DNA of 16,267 nt, taken from assembly GCA_903861445.1 (NCBI GenBank), contig CAIOUK010000101.1:1-16267 (forward strand). The letters are read 5' to 3'. Of this stretch, positions 1-7,562 are shown piece by piece. The stretch comes from an uncultured Verrucomicrobia subdivision 3 bacterium (GTDB lineage: Bacteria; Verrucomicrobiota; Verrucomicrobiia; Limisphaerales; UBA11358). The notes under the pieces were generated by a model. The model had not been told where the DNA came from, made no database searches, and saw only the letters and a list, made by a program, of their open reading frames with translations. A program made the position numbers and the translations under genes. How positions within the stretch are numbered: position 1 is the first letter of the stretch; every line of letters starts with the position of its first letter.

Positions 1-300
1 GCTCGCCGAAGCCTGCGACTGGATGGTGCGCATCAGGTTAATGGCCTGATCTTCCGGCGCGACGAATTCGCCCTCGCTCGCGAAGCTTTTCACCTGGGCC
101 TGCAACGTCGGAATCTGCGCCGAGTTCTCCTGATACAACTTGAGCCGGCGGTGCGCCTCGTCCAGTCGTCCCCGCAATTTACTCCAGTCCGCAAAATGCG
201 GCCAGATGAACACCGCATTCAGCACGATCACCAGCACCACGACGACGCCCACCGCGAGGCGGCGTTCCATCGGACGCAGTTGGGCAAAATATTTTTTCAT
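1..300 (-). CDS. PilO/GspM-like pilus assembly protein, N-terminal part (runs off window)
   Basis: This reading frame starts at ATG 300-298 and stays open to the window edge, giving the first 100 residues. It begins MKKYFAQLRPMERRLAVGVV, a short basic cytoplasmic tail followed by one membrane helix (about residues 15-34). A periplasmic stretch predicted to be coiled-coil follows (about 38-75, with LRGRLDEAHRRLKLYQENSA). That is the topology of PilO and GspM, the bitopic inner-membrane proteins that pair with PilN/GspL in type IV pilus and type II secretion platforms. The start overlaps the stop of the upstream GspL/PilN-like gene by one base (TAATG), so the two are probably translationally coupled. 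The family call rests on topology and gene order, because the C-terminal ferredoxin-like domain lies outside the window. Confidence 0.65.
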   Translation of the reverse strand, partial: MKKYFAQLRPMERRLAVGVVVVLVIVLNAVFIWPHFADWSKLRGRLDEAHRRLKLYQENSAQIPTLQAQVKSFASEGEFVAPEDQAINLMRTIQSQASAS

Positions 301-1724
301 TACGGTTGCGCCTCCGTGTGCATGAGTTCGAGGGTTAGGTTCCAAGTGCCCCGGCCGTCGGGACCGAACTTCGGGCTCACCGGGTCGCCCTTTTGCTGGT
401 CAAAGACGAACTGGTCGTTGACCTTCTTCTTTTTCAGGGCCGTGTTGAAATCGAACAGCGTGTTTACCTGATCCTGCGCGGCAGTGCCGCCCAGCGACAG
501 CCGCTGGCCGTCGCCGAAACTGAAGCGCTGCAGCGTGATCGTCGTTGGCAGCTCGGCCGCCACCCATTGCCAGCAGTCCAGCGCCGCGTATTTCAACTGC
601 TGCCGCTCTTTCAGCACGCCGTAGACTGCCTTGAGCTGGAGCGCGTTCGTGTAGCTGCCGCTGATCGCCGCCACCTGCGCCTCCACGCCGCGCGTGCGGA
701 AACCCAGCACGCCGACGGCGCAAAAATAAATCACCAGAAAAACCGCATACGCCACGCCCGCGTAGGCGAGGCCGCGCAACCACAGGCGATCCACGAATTG
801 CTGGTGATACCGCGCCGTGAATTCCGCCGGCAGCAAGTTGGATTTGCCCGCCGCCGCCGCGCGTTGCGCCGTGCGCGCCGCGCGTTGCGCCGTGCGCGCC
901 GCGAGTTCCACCGGCGCGGGCGGCGCGACGATTTGCACCGGCTCGTTCAGCGCCGCGTGCAAAACATTTTCCCACTCCGTCGCGTTGGCCGGATCGGCAA
1001 CCAGATGCCATTTCGGCGCCGCCGTCAGCCAGCCTTCGAGTTCACCCGCCCATGCGAGGTGCGCGAGCTGTTCTTTTAATTCCTTCGCGCGATCACCGGC
1101 TGCCGGCAGCGTGACAAAACTCAAATTGCGCAACGCGCCGCCGCCCCACCACGCCACGAGCGCGGCGTTCTGCCCGCCCAGCGAAAAGGGAAACAGCCAC
1201 ACGCCGTCCTCGGTGGCCGTGACCGACCCGAGTTGATCGAGCATCGGCACTTCGAGTTGGTCGGCCAGATAGCCGTCCTGCTCCAGTTTGCCGAGAAATT
1301 CCTCCACCACGCTGCGTTCGGCGATGACGACGATGACCGTCTGCAAACTTTCCACCGTGCCGTCGGGCTTGGGCGGGCTGTGGTGCGTGCCGAGGACGTG
1401 CAGCGTCCAGAGAATTTGCGCGACGGGCATCGGCGAGAGTTTTTCCAACTGCAATTCCACCATCGCCTGCGTTTCTTCCAGATTGCTGGCGGGCAGTTCG
1501 ACGACGCGGAGAAAAACGCTTTCCAACGGCAGCCACGCGACATTCAATTGCGGCGACCAGAGCGACGACCAGTTTTTCGCGATGCCTTTCGCCGGCAACG
1601 TTTCCGTGTGCGGCACCCGCTGCTCGCGTTCGAGCACGAAGCCGCCGCCCTTCGCGTCGAACGACCAGAGCCGTTTGGCGTCCGGGGCGACGTGGAGGAT
1701 GTTGCAGGAATTCCAGCGCGACAT
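300..1724 (-). CDS. GspL / fused PilM-PilN-like type IV pilus or type II secretion platform protein
   Basis: The product has 474 residues. Residues 1-260 are soluble and resemble a degenerate actin-like PilM/GspL cytoplasmic domain. Residues 262-292 form an Ala/Arg-rich linker containing AARTAQR twice. SNLLPAEF at 295-302 resembles the conserved stretch just before the membrane helix in PilN-like proteins. One membrane helix spans about 318-341, and the rest is a periplasmic PilN-like (PF05137) coiled-coil plus ferredoxin-like region. In this family the protein links the cytoplasmic ATPase to the inner-membrane PilO/GspM partner. The gene lies 5 nt after the ATPase gene and overlaps the PilO-like gene by one base, so the three read as one operon. 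Whether the machine is a pilus or a secretion system cannot be decided from this part alone. No Shine-Dalgarno motif precedes the ATG. Confidence 0.7.
   Translation of the reverse strand: MSRWNSCNILHVAPDAKRLWSFDAKGGGFVLEREQRVPHTETLPAKGIAKNWSSLWSPQLNVAWLPLESVFLRVVELPASNLEETQAMVELQLEKLSPMPVAQILWTLHVLGTHHSPPKPDGTVESLQTVIVVIAERSVVEEFLGKLEQDGYLADQLEVPMLDQLGSVTATEDGVWLFPFSLGGQNAALVAWWGGGALRNLSFVTLPAAGDRAKELKEQLAHLAWAGELEGWLTAAPKWHLVADPANATEWENVLHAALNEPVQIVAPPAPVELAARTAQRAARTAQRAAAAGKSNLLPAEFTARYHQQFVDRLWLRGLAYAGVAYAVFLVIYFCAVGVLGFRTRGVEAQVAAISGSYTNALQLKAVYGVLKERQQLKYAALDCWQWVAAELPTTITLQRFSFGDGQRLSLGGTAAQDQVNTLFDFNTALKKKKVNDQFVFDQQKGDPVSPKFGPDGRGTWNLTLELMHTEAQP
859..900. repeat. Tandem 21-bp repeat, two units, inside the GspL/PilN-like gene
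   Basis: Two identical 21-bp units lie at 859-879 and 880-900, and partial identity extends a few bases on each side. On the minus strand each unit encodes the heptad AARTAQR (residues 275-281 and 282-288), in the linker between the cytoplasmic domain and the membrane helix. The unit length keeps the reading frame, so copy-number change would lengthen or shorten the linker without breaking the protein. Confidence 0.9.
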
Positions 1725-1729
1725 GAATT

Positions 1730-3484
1730 TTAGCTTCGGGTAATAAACTGCGTTTTGTCCTCGCCGCCGCTTAAAGCGTCCATGTGTTCTTCCATCTGCG
1801 TGACGCGTAAAATCTCCTCAATGGTCGTCGTGCCTTCTTTCACTTTATTCCAGCCGTCCGTGCGCAGCGTGCGCATACCGTTTTGGATGGCGAGCTGCGC
1901 GATGGTGGTAGCTGGCGCGCGGTTCATGATGAGCGGGCGCAGCGCCTCGGTGACGATGAGCAGTTCGTAAATGCCTTTGCGGCCCTGATAACCCTGCTGG
2001 CGGCAATGTTCGCAGCCCGCGCCATGCCAGATTTTCGCCACGCCAATGTCGGCTTCGGGAAAACCGATTTTGCGCAGGTAATCGTGATCTACTTTCTGCT
2101 CCGTTTTGCAGTGCGGACAAATCGTGCGGACGAGGCGTTGCGCCTGCACGGCTTCGACGGACGACGCGATCAAAAACGGCTCGATGCCCATGTCCGTCAA
2201 CCGCGTGAACGCGCTCGGCGCGTCGTTCGTGTGCAGCGTGGAAAAAACCAAGTGACCCGTCAGCGACGCGCGGATGGCGATGTCCGCTGTTTCGGAATCG
2301 CGGATTTCGCCGACCATCACGACATTCGGGTCCTGGCGTAAAATATGGCGCAAGCCCATCGCGAACGTCAGCCCGATGTCCGAGCGCACGGCAATTTGGT
2401 TGATGCCCTTGAGTTCGTATTCGACCGGTTCCTCAATCGTGATAATGCGTTTGTGAACCGAGTTGATGGCCGAGAGAAACGCGTAGAGCGAAGTGGATTT
2501 GCCGGAACCGGTCGGGCCCGTGACGAGAAAAATTCCGTGCGGTTTGACGATGATTTCGCGGATGGCATCTTCTTCCAGCTTCGAGAAACCGAGTTTGTCG
2601 AGCGATAGAAAAATTTTTCCGCGCGTCAGCAAGCGGAGCGAAACGCTTTCGCCATAAACCGTCGGCACGGTGGAAACGCGGATGTCAATTTCCTCGCCCT
2701 TGATGCGGACGTTGATACGGCCGTCCTGCGGCAGACGCTTCTCGGAAATGTTCATGCCGCTCATCACCTTGATACGCGAGATGATGGCGGACTGGAAACG
2801 TTTGAGCGTCGGCGGCAGCGGAATCTGGTGCAGAATGCCGTCAATACGATTGCGGATGCGCAACTCATCTTCCTGCGGCTCAAAATGAATATCTGTCGCG
2901 CGATCCTTGAACGCTTCCCAGATGATCTGGTTCACGAACTTGATGACGCTGGCCTCCTGATCGCCTTCGGTGATTTCCTTGTCGTAGGCCAGTTCCAGTT
3001 CCATCGGCTCGCCTTCGCCCATTTCATCGAGCGTCTCGGCGCCGACGCCGTAATATTTTTTCAGCGCCTTCTCGACATCCGAGCGCGTGGCCAGCGCGAA
3101 GCTGACGGGCATTTTCGCGTCGAACCGGACGGCGTTCAGCATGGCCGCGTCGAACGGGTCGCTGACGGCAATCTGCAAAACACCATTGTTGACCGCGACT
3201 GGAATGGCGAAATATTGGAAGGCGATCTTGGTGGAAATCTTATTCCGCGCCTCATTGTCCACCGTGAGCTTGGCGAGTTCGAGATACGGCCAGCCGAGCG
3301 CCGTCGCGAGTTTCTGGATAAAAACGTCCTCGGCCACGCCGCGTTCGCGCGCGACGAACGTGAGCAGCGTCTCGGTGGAGCCGCCGTCCACTGCCGCGCG
3401 CCACGACTTGCGCCAATCGTCGAACTGCGCCGGTGACGCTTCCGCGACCGTCGCGACGAGATTTCTGATTGGGCTAAAGGCCAT
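1730..3484 (-). CDS. GspE/PilB-type secretion or pilus extension ATPase
   Basis: The product is a 584-residue hexameric cytoplasmic ATPase that powers pilus or pseudopilus extension. An MshEN-like N-terminal domain lies at about residues 30-145. Walker A GPTGSGKST is at 323-331, the Asp box ITIEEPVEY near 348-356, Walker B VVMVGEIRD near 388-396 and the His box STLHTNDA at 415-422. The tetracysteine zinc motif CPHC...CEHC is at C456, C459, C491 and C494. The zinc motif and MshEN domain place it with PilB/GspE rather than with the retraction ATPase PilT. Length is normal for the family. It is the first visible gene of the minus-strand pilus operon, and its ATG is 127 bp from the divergent mqnE start. 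No Shine-Dalgarno motif is visible. PilB and GspE cannot be told apart without the rest of the locus. Confidence 0.93.
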   Translation of the reverse strand: MAFSPIRNLVATVAEASPAQFDDWRKSWRAAVDGGSTETLLTFVARERGVAEDVFIQKLATALGWPYLELAKLTVDNEARNKISTKIAFQYFAIPVAVNNGVLQIAVSDPFDAAMLNAVRFDAKMPVSFALATRSDVEKALKKYYGVGAETLDEMGEGEPMELELAYDKEITEGDQEASVIKFVNQIIWEAFKDRATDIHFEPQEDELRIRNRIDGILHQIPLPPTLKRFQSAIISRIKVMSGMNISEKRLPQDGRINVRIKGEEIDIRVSTVPTVYGESVSLRLLTRGKIFLSLDKLGFSKLEEDAIREIIVKPHGIFLVTGPTGSGKSTSLYAFLSAINSVHKRIITIEEPVEYELKGINQIAVRSDIGLTFAMGLRHILRQDPNVVMVGEIRDSETADIAIRASLTGHLVFSTLHTNDAPSAFTRLTDMGIEPFLIASSVEAVQAQRLVRTICPHCKTEQKVDHDYLRKIGFPEADIGVAKIWHGAGCEHCRQQGYQGRKGIYELLIVTEALRPLIMNRAPATTIAQLAIQNGMRTLRTDGWNKVKEGTTTIEEILRVTQMEEHMDALSGGEDKTQFITRS

Positions 3485-3488
3485 TTAG

Positions 3489-3501
3489 GTTCAAGTTGAA
3501 C
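3489..3501. promoter_or_regulatory. Perfect 13-bp palindrome just upstream of the ATPase gene
   Basis: GTTCAAGTTGAAC is a perfect inverted repeat of six bases each side around one central base. It lies 4 nt before the start codon of the pilus ATPase gene in the divergent intergenic region. It could be an operator or a small hairpin at the ribosome entry site. No regulator is identified. Confidence 0.3.
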
Positions 3502-3577
3502 AATCCGAGCCGCGAAAAGTTGCAGATTTTCTTTGAATTATCAAACCCAGACTTCGGTTAAGCGGATAAACGCCAAT

Positions 3578-3605
3578 TTGCCAAAAGCCGGTTTTTCGGT
3601 AATGC
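3578..3605 (+). promoter_or_regulatory. Candidate mqnE promoter
   Basis: TTGCCA (3578-3583, 5 of 6 to the -35 consensus) and TAATGC (3600-3605, weak -10) are separated by 16 bp. Six bases then precede the GTG start at 3612. This would place the transcript 5' end at or next to the start codon, consistent with the missing ribosome binding site. The -10 box is poor, so confidence is limited. Confidence 0.35.
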
Positions 3606-3611
3606 TATGGC

Positions 3612-4781
3612 GTGAATTTTTTCATCCAGCAGAGCGAACTGCGCGACCTCTACGACAAGGTGGTCGCCGGCGAACGCATTTCCGAAGCCGACGCGCTGCG
3701 GTTGTTTGAAACCAAAGACCTGAACGCGCTCGGAGCCATCGCCGATTTCGTGCGGCAGCGCAAGGCGGGCAACCACGCCAGCTTCATCATCAACCGCTAC
3801 ATCAACTACTCGAATTATTGCATCCTTTCCTGCCAGTTCTGTTCCTTCGCACGCAAGAAACGCGACGCCGACGGCTTCGAGTTGTCCGTGCCGCAGATTG
3901 TCGAAAAGGCGCGCGAAGCGTTGAAGCTAGGCATCACCGAATTGCACATTGTCGGCGGGCTGCATCCGTCTCTGCCGTTTAGTTATTACACGGACATGCT
4001 GAAAGCGTTGAAAAATCTCGACGCGCGGCTGCAATTAAAATGTTTCACCGCGATAGAGATATTGCACCTCGCGTGGATCGCGAAAAAGTCCGTCGAGCAA
4101 ACGCTCATTGAATTGAAAGCCGCCGGCCTCGATTCGCTCACCGGCGGCGGCGCGGAAATTTTCCAGCCGGACGTTCGCCGCGCCATCGCCAAAGGCAAGG
4201 AATCCGCCGCCGAATATCTGGATGTGCATCGCACTTGGCATAAACTCGGCGGCCGCAGCACTTGCACGATGCTTTACGGCCATGTCGAATCGCTCGCCGA
4301 CCGCGTGGATCACTTGCGGCAACTGCGCGCGTTGCAGGACGAGACGAATGGTTTCACCGGCTTTGTGCCGCTGGCGTATCAGCCGGAGGACAACGATATT
4401 CCCGTCAAGACGCCACCGACCGGTTTTGATTCGTTGCGCACCCTCGCCGTGAGCCGGATTTATCTCGATAATTTTCCGCACCTCACCGCGTATTGGGTTG
4501 GCCTTGGTATGAAGCTCGCGCAAGTCGCGTTGAGCTACGGTGCGGATGACCTCCATGGCACAATCATCGAGGAACATATCTTCCACATGGCCGGCGCGAC
4601 TTCACCGCAGTTGCAGACCGAGGCGGACATGATCAAAGCCATCCGCGAAGCCGGTCGCACGCCGGTGCAGCGAAACACGTTTTACGAGCCGATTAAAGTT
4701 CTTGCCGATAGCCACCCCACCGAGCCGATGGAAAATTCCGCCCGCTCAAAAGTGTTGGAAGATAATCTGGCCATGGCGTAA
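3612..4781 (+). CDS. mqnE: Aminofutalosine synthase MqnE (radical SAM)
   Basis: The product has 389 residues and belongs to the radical SAM superfamily. By family it joins the chorismate-derived enolpyruvyl benzoate to adenosine from SAM to make aminofutalosine in the alternative menaquinone pathway. The iron-sulfur cluster cysteines are in CX3CX2C (C70, C74, C77) inside NRYINYSNYCILSCQFCSFA-type sequence. IVGGLHP is at 113-119 and TGGGAEIF at 177-184, both typical of MqnE. The related MqnC has a different CX3CX2C context (ITYTNVC-like). The start is GTG; the nearby ATG at 3607 runs straight into a stop and the one at 3602 is out of frame. No Shine-Dalgarno motif is present. trmB follows after 8 nt. 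No other menaquinone gene is in the window. Confidence 0.93.
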   Translation: MNFFIQQSELRDLYDKVVAGERISEADALRLFETKDLNALGAIADFVRQRKAGNHASFIINRYINYSNYCILSCQFCSFARKKRDADGFELSVPQIVEKAREALKLGITELHIVGGLHPSLPFSYYTDMLKALKNLDARLQLKCFTAIEILHLAWIAKKSVEQTLIELKAAGLDSLTGGGAEIFQPDVRRAIAKGKESAAEYLDVHRTWHKLGGRSTCTMLYGHVESLADRVDHLRQLRALQDETNGFTGFVPLAYQPEDNDIPVKTPPTGFDSLRTLAVSRIYLDNFPHLTAYWVGLGMKLAQVALSYGADDLHGTIIEEHIFHMAGATSPQLQTEADMIKAIREAGRTPVQRNTFYEPIKVLADSHPTEPMENSARSKVLEDNLAMA

Positions 4782-4789
4782 TCATTTCC

Positions 4790-5398
4790 TTGAAAAACAA
4801 TTCTCCGCCGCCGGACAATCTGCTGATCACCCTGTCGTCCATTGTGGAGCGGCTGGATATTTCGCAGCTGTTTACGAACGGGCAACCGCTCGAAGTGGAA
4901 CTCGGCTGCGGCGACGCCTCCTTTCTGGCCGAATATGCGCGGCGGCATCCGGAACGAAATTTTATCGGCGTCGAACGGTTGATGGGCCGGCTGGAAAAGC
5001 TCGATAAAAAAGGTCGGCGGCTGGGGTTGAAAAATGTGCGTGGCCTCCGCATCGAGTCGGCCTATTTTTTGGAATACTTGCTGCCGCCGCACACGGCGAC
5101 GGCGCTGCATATTTATTTTCCCGACCCGTGGCCGAAGAAGAAGCATCGCAAACATCGTCTCATCAATGAAGGTTTTCCCGCGCTCGCCCGCGCCGCGCTC
5201 GCGCCCGGCGGCACGGTTTTTTTGCGGACGGACGATGCGGATTATTTCCAGCAGATGAACGAAGTTTTTGCGGCGGCGGATTTTTTTGAAAAGACGGAAA
5301 CGCCGGTGGCGCTGGCGGAAATCACCACCGACTTCGAGCGGGATTTCAACGCGCAGGGCATTCCCACGTTGCGCGTGGCGTATCGGAATTGCGAATGA
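4790..5398 (+). CDS. trmB: tRNA (guanine-N7-)-methyltransferase TrmB
   Basis: The product has 202 residues and by family uses SAM to methylate N7 of G46 in the tRNA variable loop. The SAM-binding motif VELGCGDAS is at 36-44 and the acidic end of strand 2, GVER, at 60-63. The family hallmark FPDPWPKKKHRKHR is at 110-123, and TDFERDF, which contacts substrate in TrmB, is at 180-186. Length is normal. The start chosen is TTG at 4790, which keeps the N-terminus compact and lies 8 nt after the mqnE stop. No in-frame ATG occurs before the SAM motif, so a later start would remove the catalytic core. It is probably cotranscribed with mqnE, though the functions are unrelated. Confidence 0.93.
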   Translation: MKNNSPPPDNLLITLSSIVERLDISQLFTNGQPLEVELGCGDASFLAEYARRHPERNFIGVERLMGRLEKLDKKGRRLGLKNVRGLRIESAYFLEYLLPPHTATALHIYFPDPWPKKKHRKHRLINEGFPALARAALAPGGTVFLRTDDADYFQQMNEVFAAADFFEKTETPVALAEITTDFERDFNAQGIPTLRVAYRNCE

Positions 5399-5430
5399 CG
5401 AATTTCGTGTTGCGAATAAAAATCATTCGC
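5391..5430. repeat. Intergenic GCGAAT/ATTCGC inverted-repeat cluster between convergent genes
   Basis: The end of trmB and the following spacer hold repeated GCGAAT-type words in both orientations. GCGAATGA (5391-5398) pairs with TCATTCGC (5423-5430), and an inner hairpin GCGAAT / ATTCGC (5412-5417 with 5425-5430) competes with it. It lies between convergent trmB and the membrane-protein gene, so it may be a bidirectional transcription end, but no T-run follows on either strand. It could also be a copy of a dispersed genomic repeat. Confidence 0.45.
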
Positions 5431-5443
5431 CATTTGAAATTGG

Positions 5444-5899
5444 TCACACGTCAATCACCGGCCCGTTGCCGCCGTCGGGTGGTTTCGGCGGGCCGGGCGG
5501 GCGGCCGCGCTGGATGCGGATACTGCCGCGCACATTGCCGGTCAGCAAATTCAGGGCGATGGCAATGACGCTAATGATGAGCGCGCCCAGAAAGGCGTAA
5601 CCGAAACTGTCCACCTGAAATTGCGGGGCGAGCAGCACGCCGACGAAGTAGAGCAGCAGCGCATTGATGACCAGCGTGAACAGGCCGAGCGTGAAGATGA
5701 GCAAGGGCAGCGCGATAAGCATCAGGACGGGCCGCACGAACGCGTTCAAGATACCCAGCAGCAGCGCCGCCAGCAGCAACACGCCGTTGTTTTCGCAATG
5801 AATGTGGCCGCGCAAAATCAGCACCGCCAGCGCCACCGCCAGCGTGTTGATGACCCAGCTTTGCAGAAAGCGCACGGTCTTTTGAATCTTGGGGTTCAT
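5444..5899 (-). CDS. Phage-holin-family (PF04020-like) four-helix membrane protein
   Basis: The product is a 151-residue, very hydrophobic protein with about four membrane helices (roughly residues 12-30, 38-56, 58-90 as a pair, and 100-121). The core LNAFVRPVLM ... LGLFTLVINALLLYFVG matches the pattern of the PF04020 mycobacterial-type phage holin family, which is common in non-phage bacterial chromosomes and has no settled function. The C-terminus is a proline/glycine tail (RGRPPGPPKPPDGG). The start chosen is ATG 5899, because this gives a normal family N-terminus. An upstream in-frame ATG at 6106 would add 69 hydrophilic residues and run through the start of the divergent gene. There is no sign of a prophage nearby, so a lysis role is not implied. 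Confidence 0.8.
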   Translation of the reverse strand: MNPKIQKTVRFLQSWVINTLAVALAVLILRGHIHCENNGVLLLAALLLGILNAFVRPVLMLIALPLLIFTLGLFTLVINALLLYFVGVLLAPQFQVDSFGYAFLGALIISVIAIALNLLTGNVRGSIRIQRGRPPGPPKPPDGGNGPVIDV

Positions 5900-5993
5900 T
5901 TTCGGAACACGGCAAGATGCGCCAGCTGCCGGCGAAAAACAAGAAACGATTTTGTTGCTTCGCGCGCCGTTTCTCGCCAGATTTCCTGCGGGC

Positions 5994-6881
5994 ATGAAAA
6001 CATTTCTGATGGCAATTGTTTTAGGATGGGCGTCGTCGGCGTTTGCTGACGGAGTCGTGGTGCCGGGCGCCAAACTGGAAAAACTCGCCGGCAGTTTCAA
6101 GTTCACCGAAGGTCCGACTCTCGACCGTCAGGGAAATTTATTTTTTGTGGACCAGCCCAACAACCGGATTATGGAGTGGAGTGCGGACGGAAAACTTTCC
6201 ACCTTTCTGCAGCCGTCCGGTCACGCGAACGGCATGATGTTTGACGCAAGCGGCAATCTCATTGCCTGCGCCGACGAGCACAACCAGCTCTGGTCCATCG
6301 CGCCGGACAAAACTGTGACCGTGCTCGTCACGAATTTTTCCGGCAAATACCTGAACGGCCCGAACGACGTGTGGATTGCGCCCAACGGCGGGATGTTCGT
6401 CACCGACCCTTTCTACCGCCGCAAATGGTGGGATCACACGCTGATGGCGCTGACCAACGAGCCGGTGTTTTTTCTTTCGCCCGACCGCAAAACCTTCCGG
6501 CCGGTCATTGCTGATTTCAAGAAGCCCAACGGCATCACCGGCACGCCGGACGGCAAAAATCTTTTCGTCTCGGACATCCGCGCCGGCCAGACGTGGCGAT
6601 ACGACATCCAGCCGGACGGTTCGCTCACGAACAAAACTTTTTTCTGCGCGCTCGGTTCGGACGGCATGACGATTGATGCGGAGGGCAATCTGTATCTCAC
6701 CGGCCACGGCGTGACGGTGTTCGACAAGGACGGAAAACAGATTGACCACATTGACGTGCCGGAAAAATGGTCGGCCAATGTCTGTTTCGGTGGCCAAGAC
6801 CACCAGACACTTTTCATCACCGCGACAGAATCGCTTTATTCTATCCGGCTGCGGGTGAAAGGGGCGAATCTGGCAAAATAA
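5994..6881 (+). CDS. Secreted SMP-30/gluconolactonase/LRE-family protein
   Basis: The product has 295 residues. MKTFLMAIVLGWASSAFADG is a clear signal peptide with likely cleavage after AFA, so it is exported. The rest is a six-bladed beta-propeller of the SMP-30 type. The divalent-metal ligands expected for the family are present: E39 (TEGPT), N124 (GPNDV), N179 (PNGI) and D223 (SDGMT). Members hydrolyse lactones such as gluconolactone, but the substrate cannot be read from sequence. The start at ATG 5994 is preferred because it begins the signal peptide; an in-frame ATG at 5889 would bury the signal 35 residues inside. The gene is divergent from the PF04020 gene with 94 bp between, and no Shine-Dalgarno motif is visible. 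Confidence 0.88.
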   Translation: MKTFLMAIVLGWASSAFADGVVVPGAKLEKLAGSFKFTEGPTLDRQGNLFFVDQPNNRIMEWSADGKLSTFLQPSGHANGMMFDASGNLIACADEHNQLWSIAPDKTVTVLVTNFSGKYLNGPNDVWIAPNGGMFVTDPFYRRKWWDHTLMALTNEPVFFLSPDRKTFRPVIADFKKPNGITGTPDGKNLFVSDIRAGQTWRYDIQPDGSLTNKTFFCALGSDGMTIDAEGNLYLTGHGVTVFDKDGKQIDHIDVPEKWSANVCFGGQDHQTLFITATESLYSIRLRVKGANLAK

Positions 6882-6972
6882 TTTATTGGCAGGGCAACGG
6901 TGCTCCGCCTAAATTCAAGCAGCGTGACGGCCATTTATGTAAATACTTTTAAGATTAGCGCCGCAATAAATG

Positions 6973-7001
6973 TTGAAAGAACCAAGCTCATCTAGTTTGA
7001 T
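6973..7001 (+). promoter_or_regulatory. Candidate promoter of the AT-rich secreted orphan
   Basis: TTGAAA (6973-6978, 5 of 6 to consensus) and TTTGAT (6996-7001, 4 of 6) are separated by 17 bp. Six bases then precede ATG 7008. The predicted transcript would begin at the start codon. The geometry matches the candidate promoters of mqnE and uvrB. Confidence 0.45.
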
Positions 7002-7007
7002 TATGGT

Positions 7008-7556
7008 ATGGCTGAAAAGAAATATAAAATGGGTGTTTGTTCTATCGCAATAGCTACTTATCTCCTAGTTGGCGTTTTCGCGGTGCACGCAGATACGCAT
7101 TGGAAAATTGCGGATGAAGGTTTTTTTATTTCCATGCCGACAAATTGGATAAAACGGACTGTGCATGGCATAGATTCCCATGTTGGCGCTTACAAATCTG
7201 ACAGCACTGATTTAGAATTCGATGGGGTAGTTGGTCTTGGTTATACAATTGCGAAATCCCAAGCCAAGATTGACGAATTGAAAAAGAAGGAGGCGAATCC
7301 AAAACTTCTTAGCCCTGATGAGGAGGTCTGGCATATTGATGGAAAAATATGTGCGTTTTATTTTGGAAAGGCCGACACCAAAGTCTACGGTAAGCGACGC
7401 TTTACTAATGTTGCCGAATTATTTGTTCCATTTGCCGGCGAACCCGCCTATTTAAGTGTTTTCATATTTTATCAAAGCGAAAAAGATTTGCCAACCGTTC
7501 GCCAAGTTTTAAAGAGCATCCGATGGAAAAAGAAAGACGCGAACAAACCAAAATAA
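7008..7556 (+). CDS. Secreted hypothetical protein, AT-rich
   Basis: The product has 182 residues. A signal peptide covers about residues 1-28 (hydrophobic CSIAIATYLLVGVFAVHA), so the mature protein probably begins near DTHWK. The mature part starts DEGFFISMPTNW, a phrase seen in small periplasmic PsbP/DUF1795-like folds, and ends with a regular pattern VRQVLKSIRWKKK. I do not recognise the family with confidence. GC is visibly lower than in the neighbours (25 of 60 in 7201-7260), hinting at recent acquisition. An alternative start is ATG 7029 (MGVCSIAI), which would still give a signal peptide. The gene converges on uvrB with six bases between stop codons and no visible terminator. Confidence 0.75.
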   Translation: MAEKKYKMGVCSIAIATYLLVGVFAVHADTHWKIADEGFFISMPTNWIKRTVHGIDSHVGAYKSDSTDLEFDGVVGLGYTIAKSQAKIDELKKKEANPKLLSPDEEVWHIDGKICAFYFGKADTKVYGKRRFTNVAELFVPFAGEPAYLSVFIFYQSEKDLPTVRQVLKSIRWKKKDANKPK

Positions 7557-7562
7557 TTCGCG

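Noticed and set aside
5444..5899. Prophage lysis gene
   Set aside because: The PF04020 family is widespread in ordinary chromosomes and no phage gene lies nearby.
5889..5993. Upstream start for the SMP-30-like protein
   Set aside because: It would place the signal peptide 35 residues inside the protein and overlap the divergent start.
5900..6106. N-terminal extension of the PF04020 membrane protein
   Set aside because: The added 69 residues are hydrophilic, non-family and overlap the signal peptide region of the divergent gene; ATG 5899 gives the normal N-terminus.
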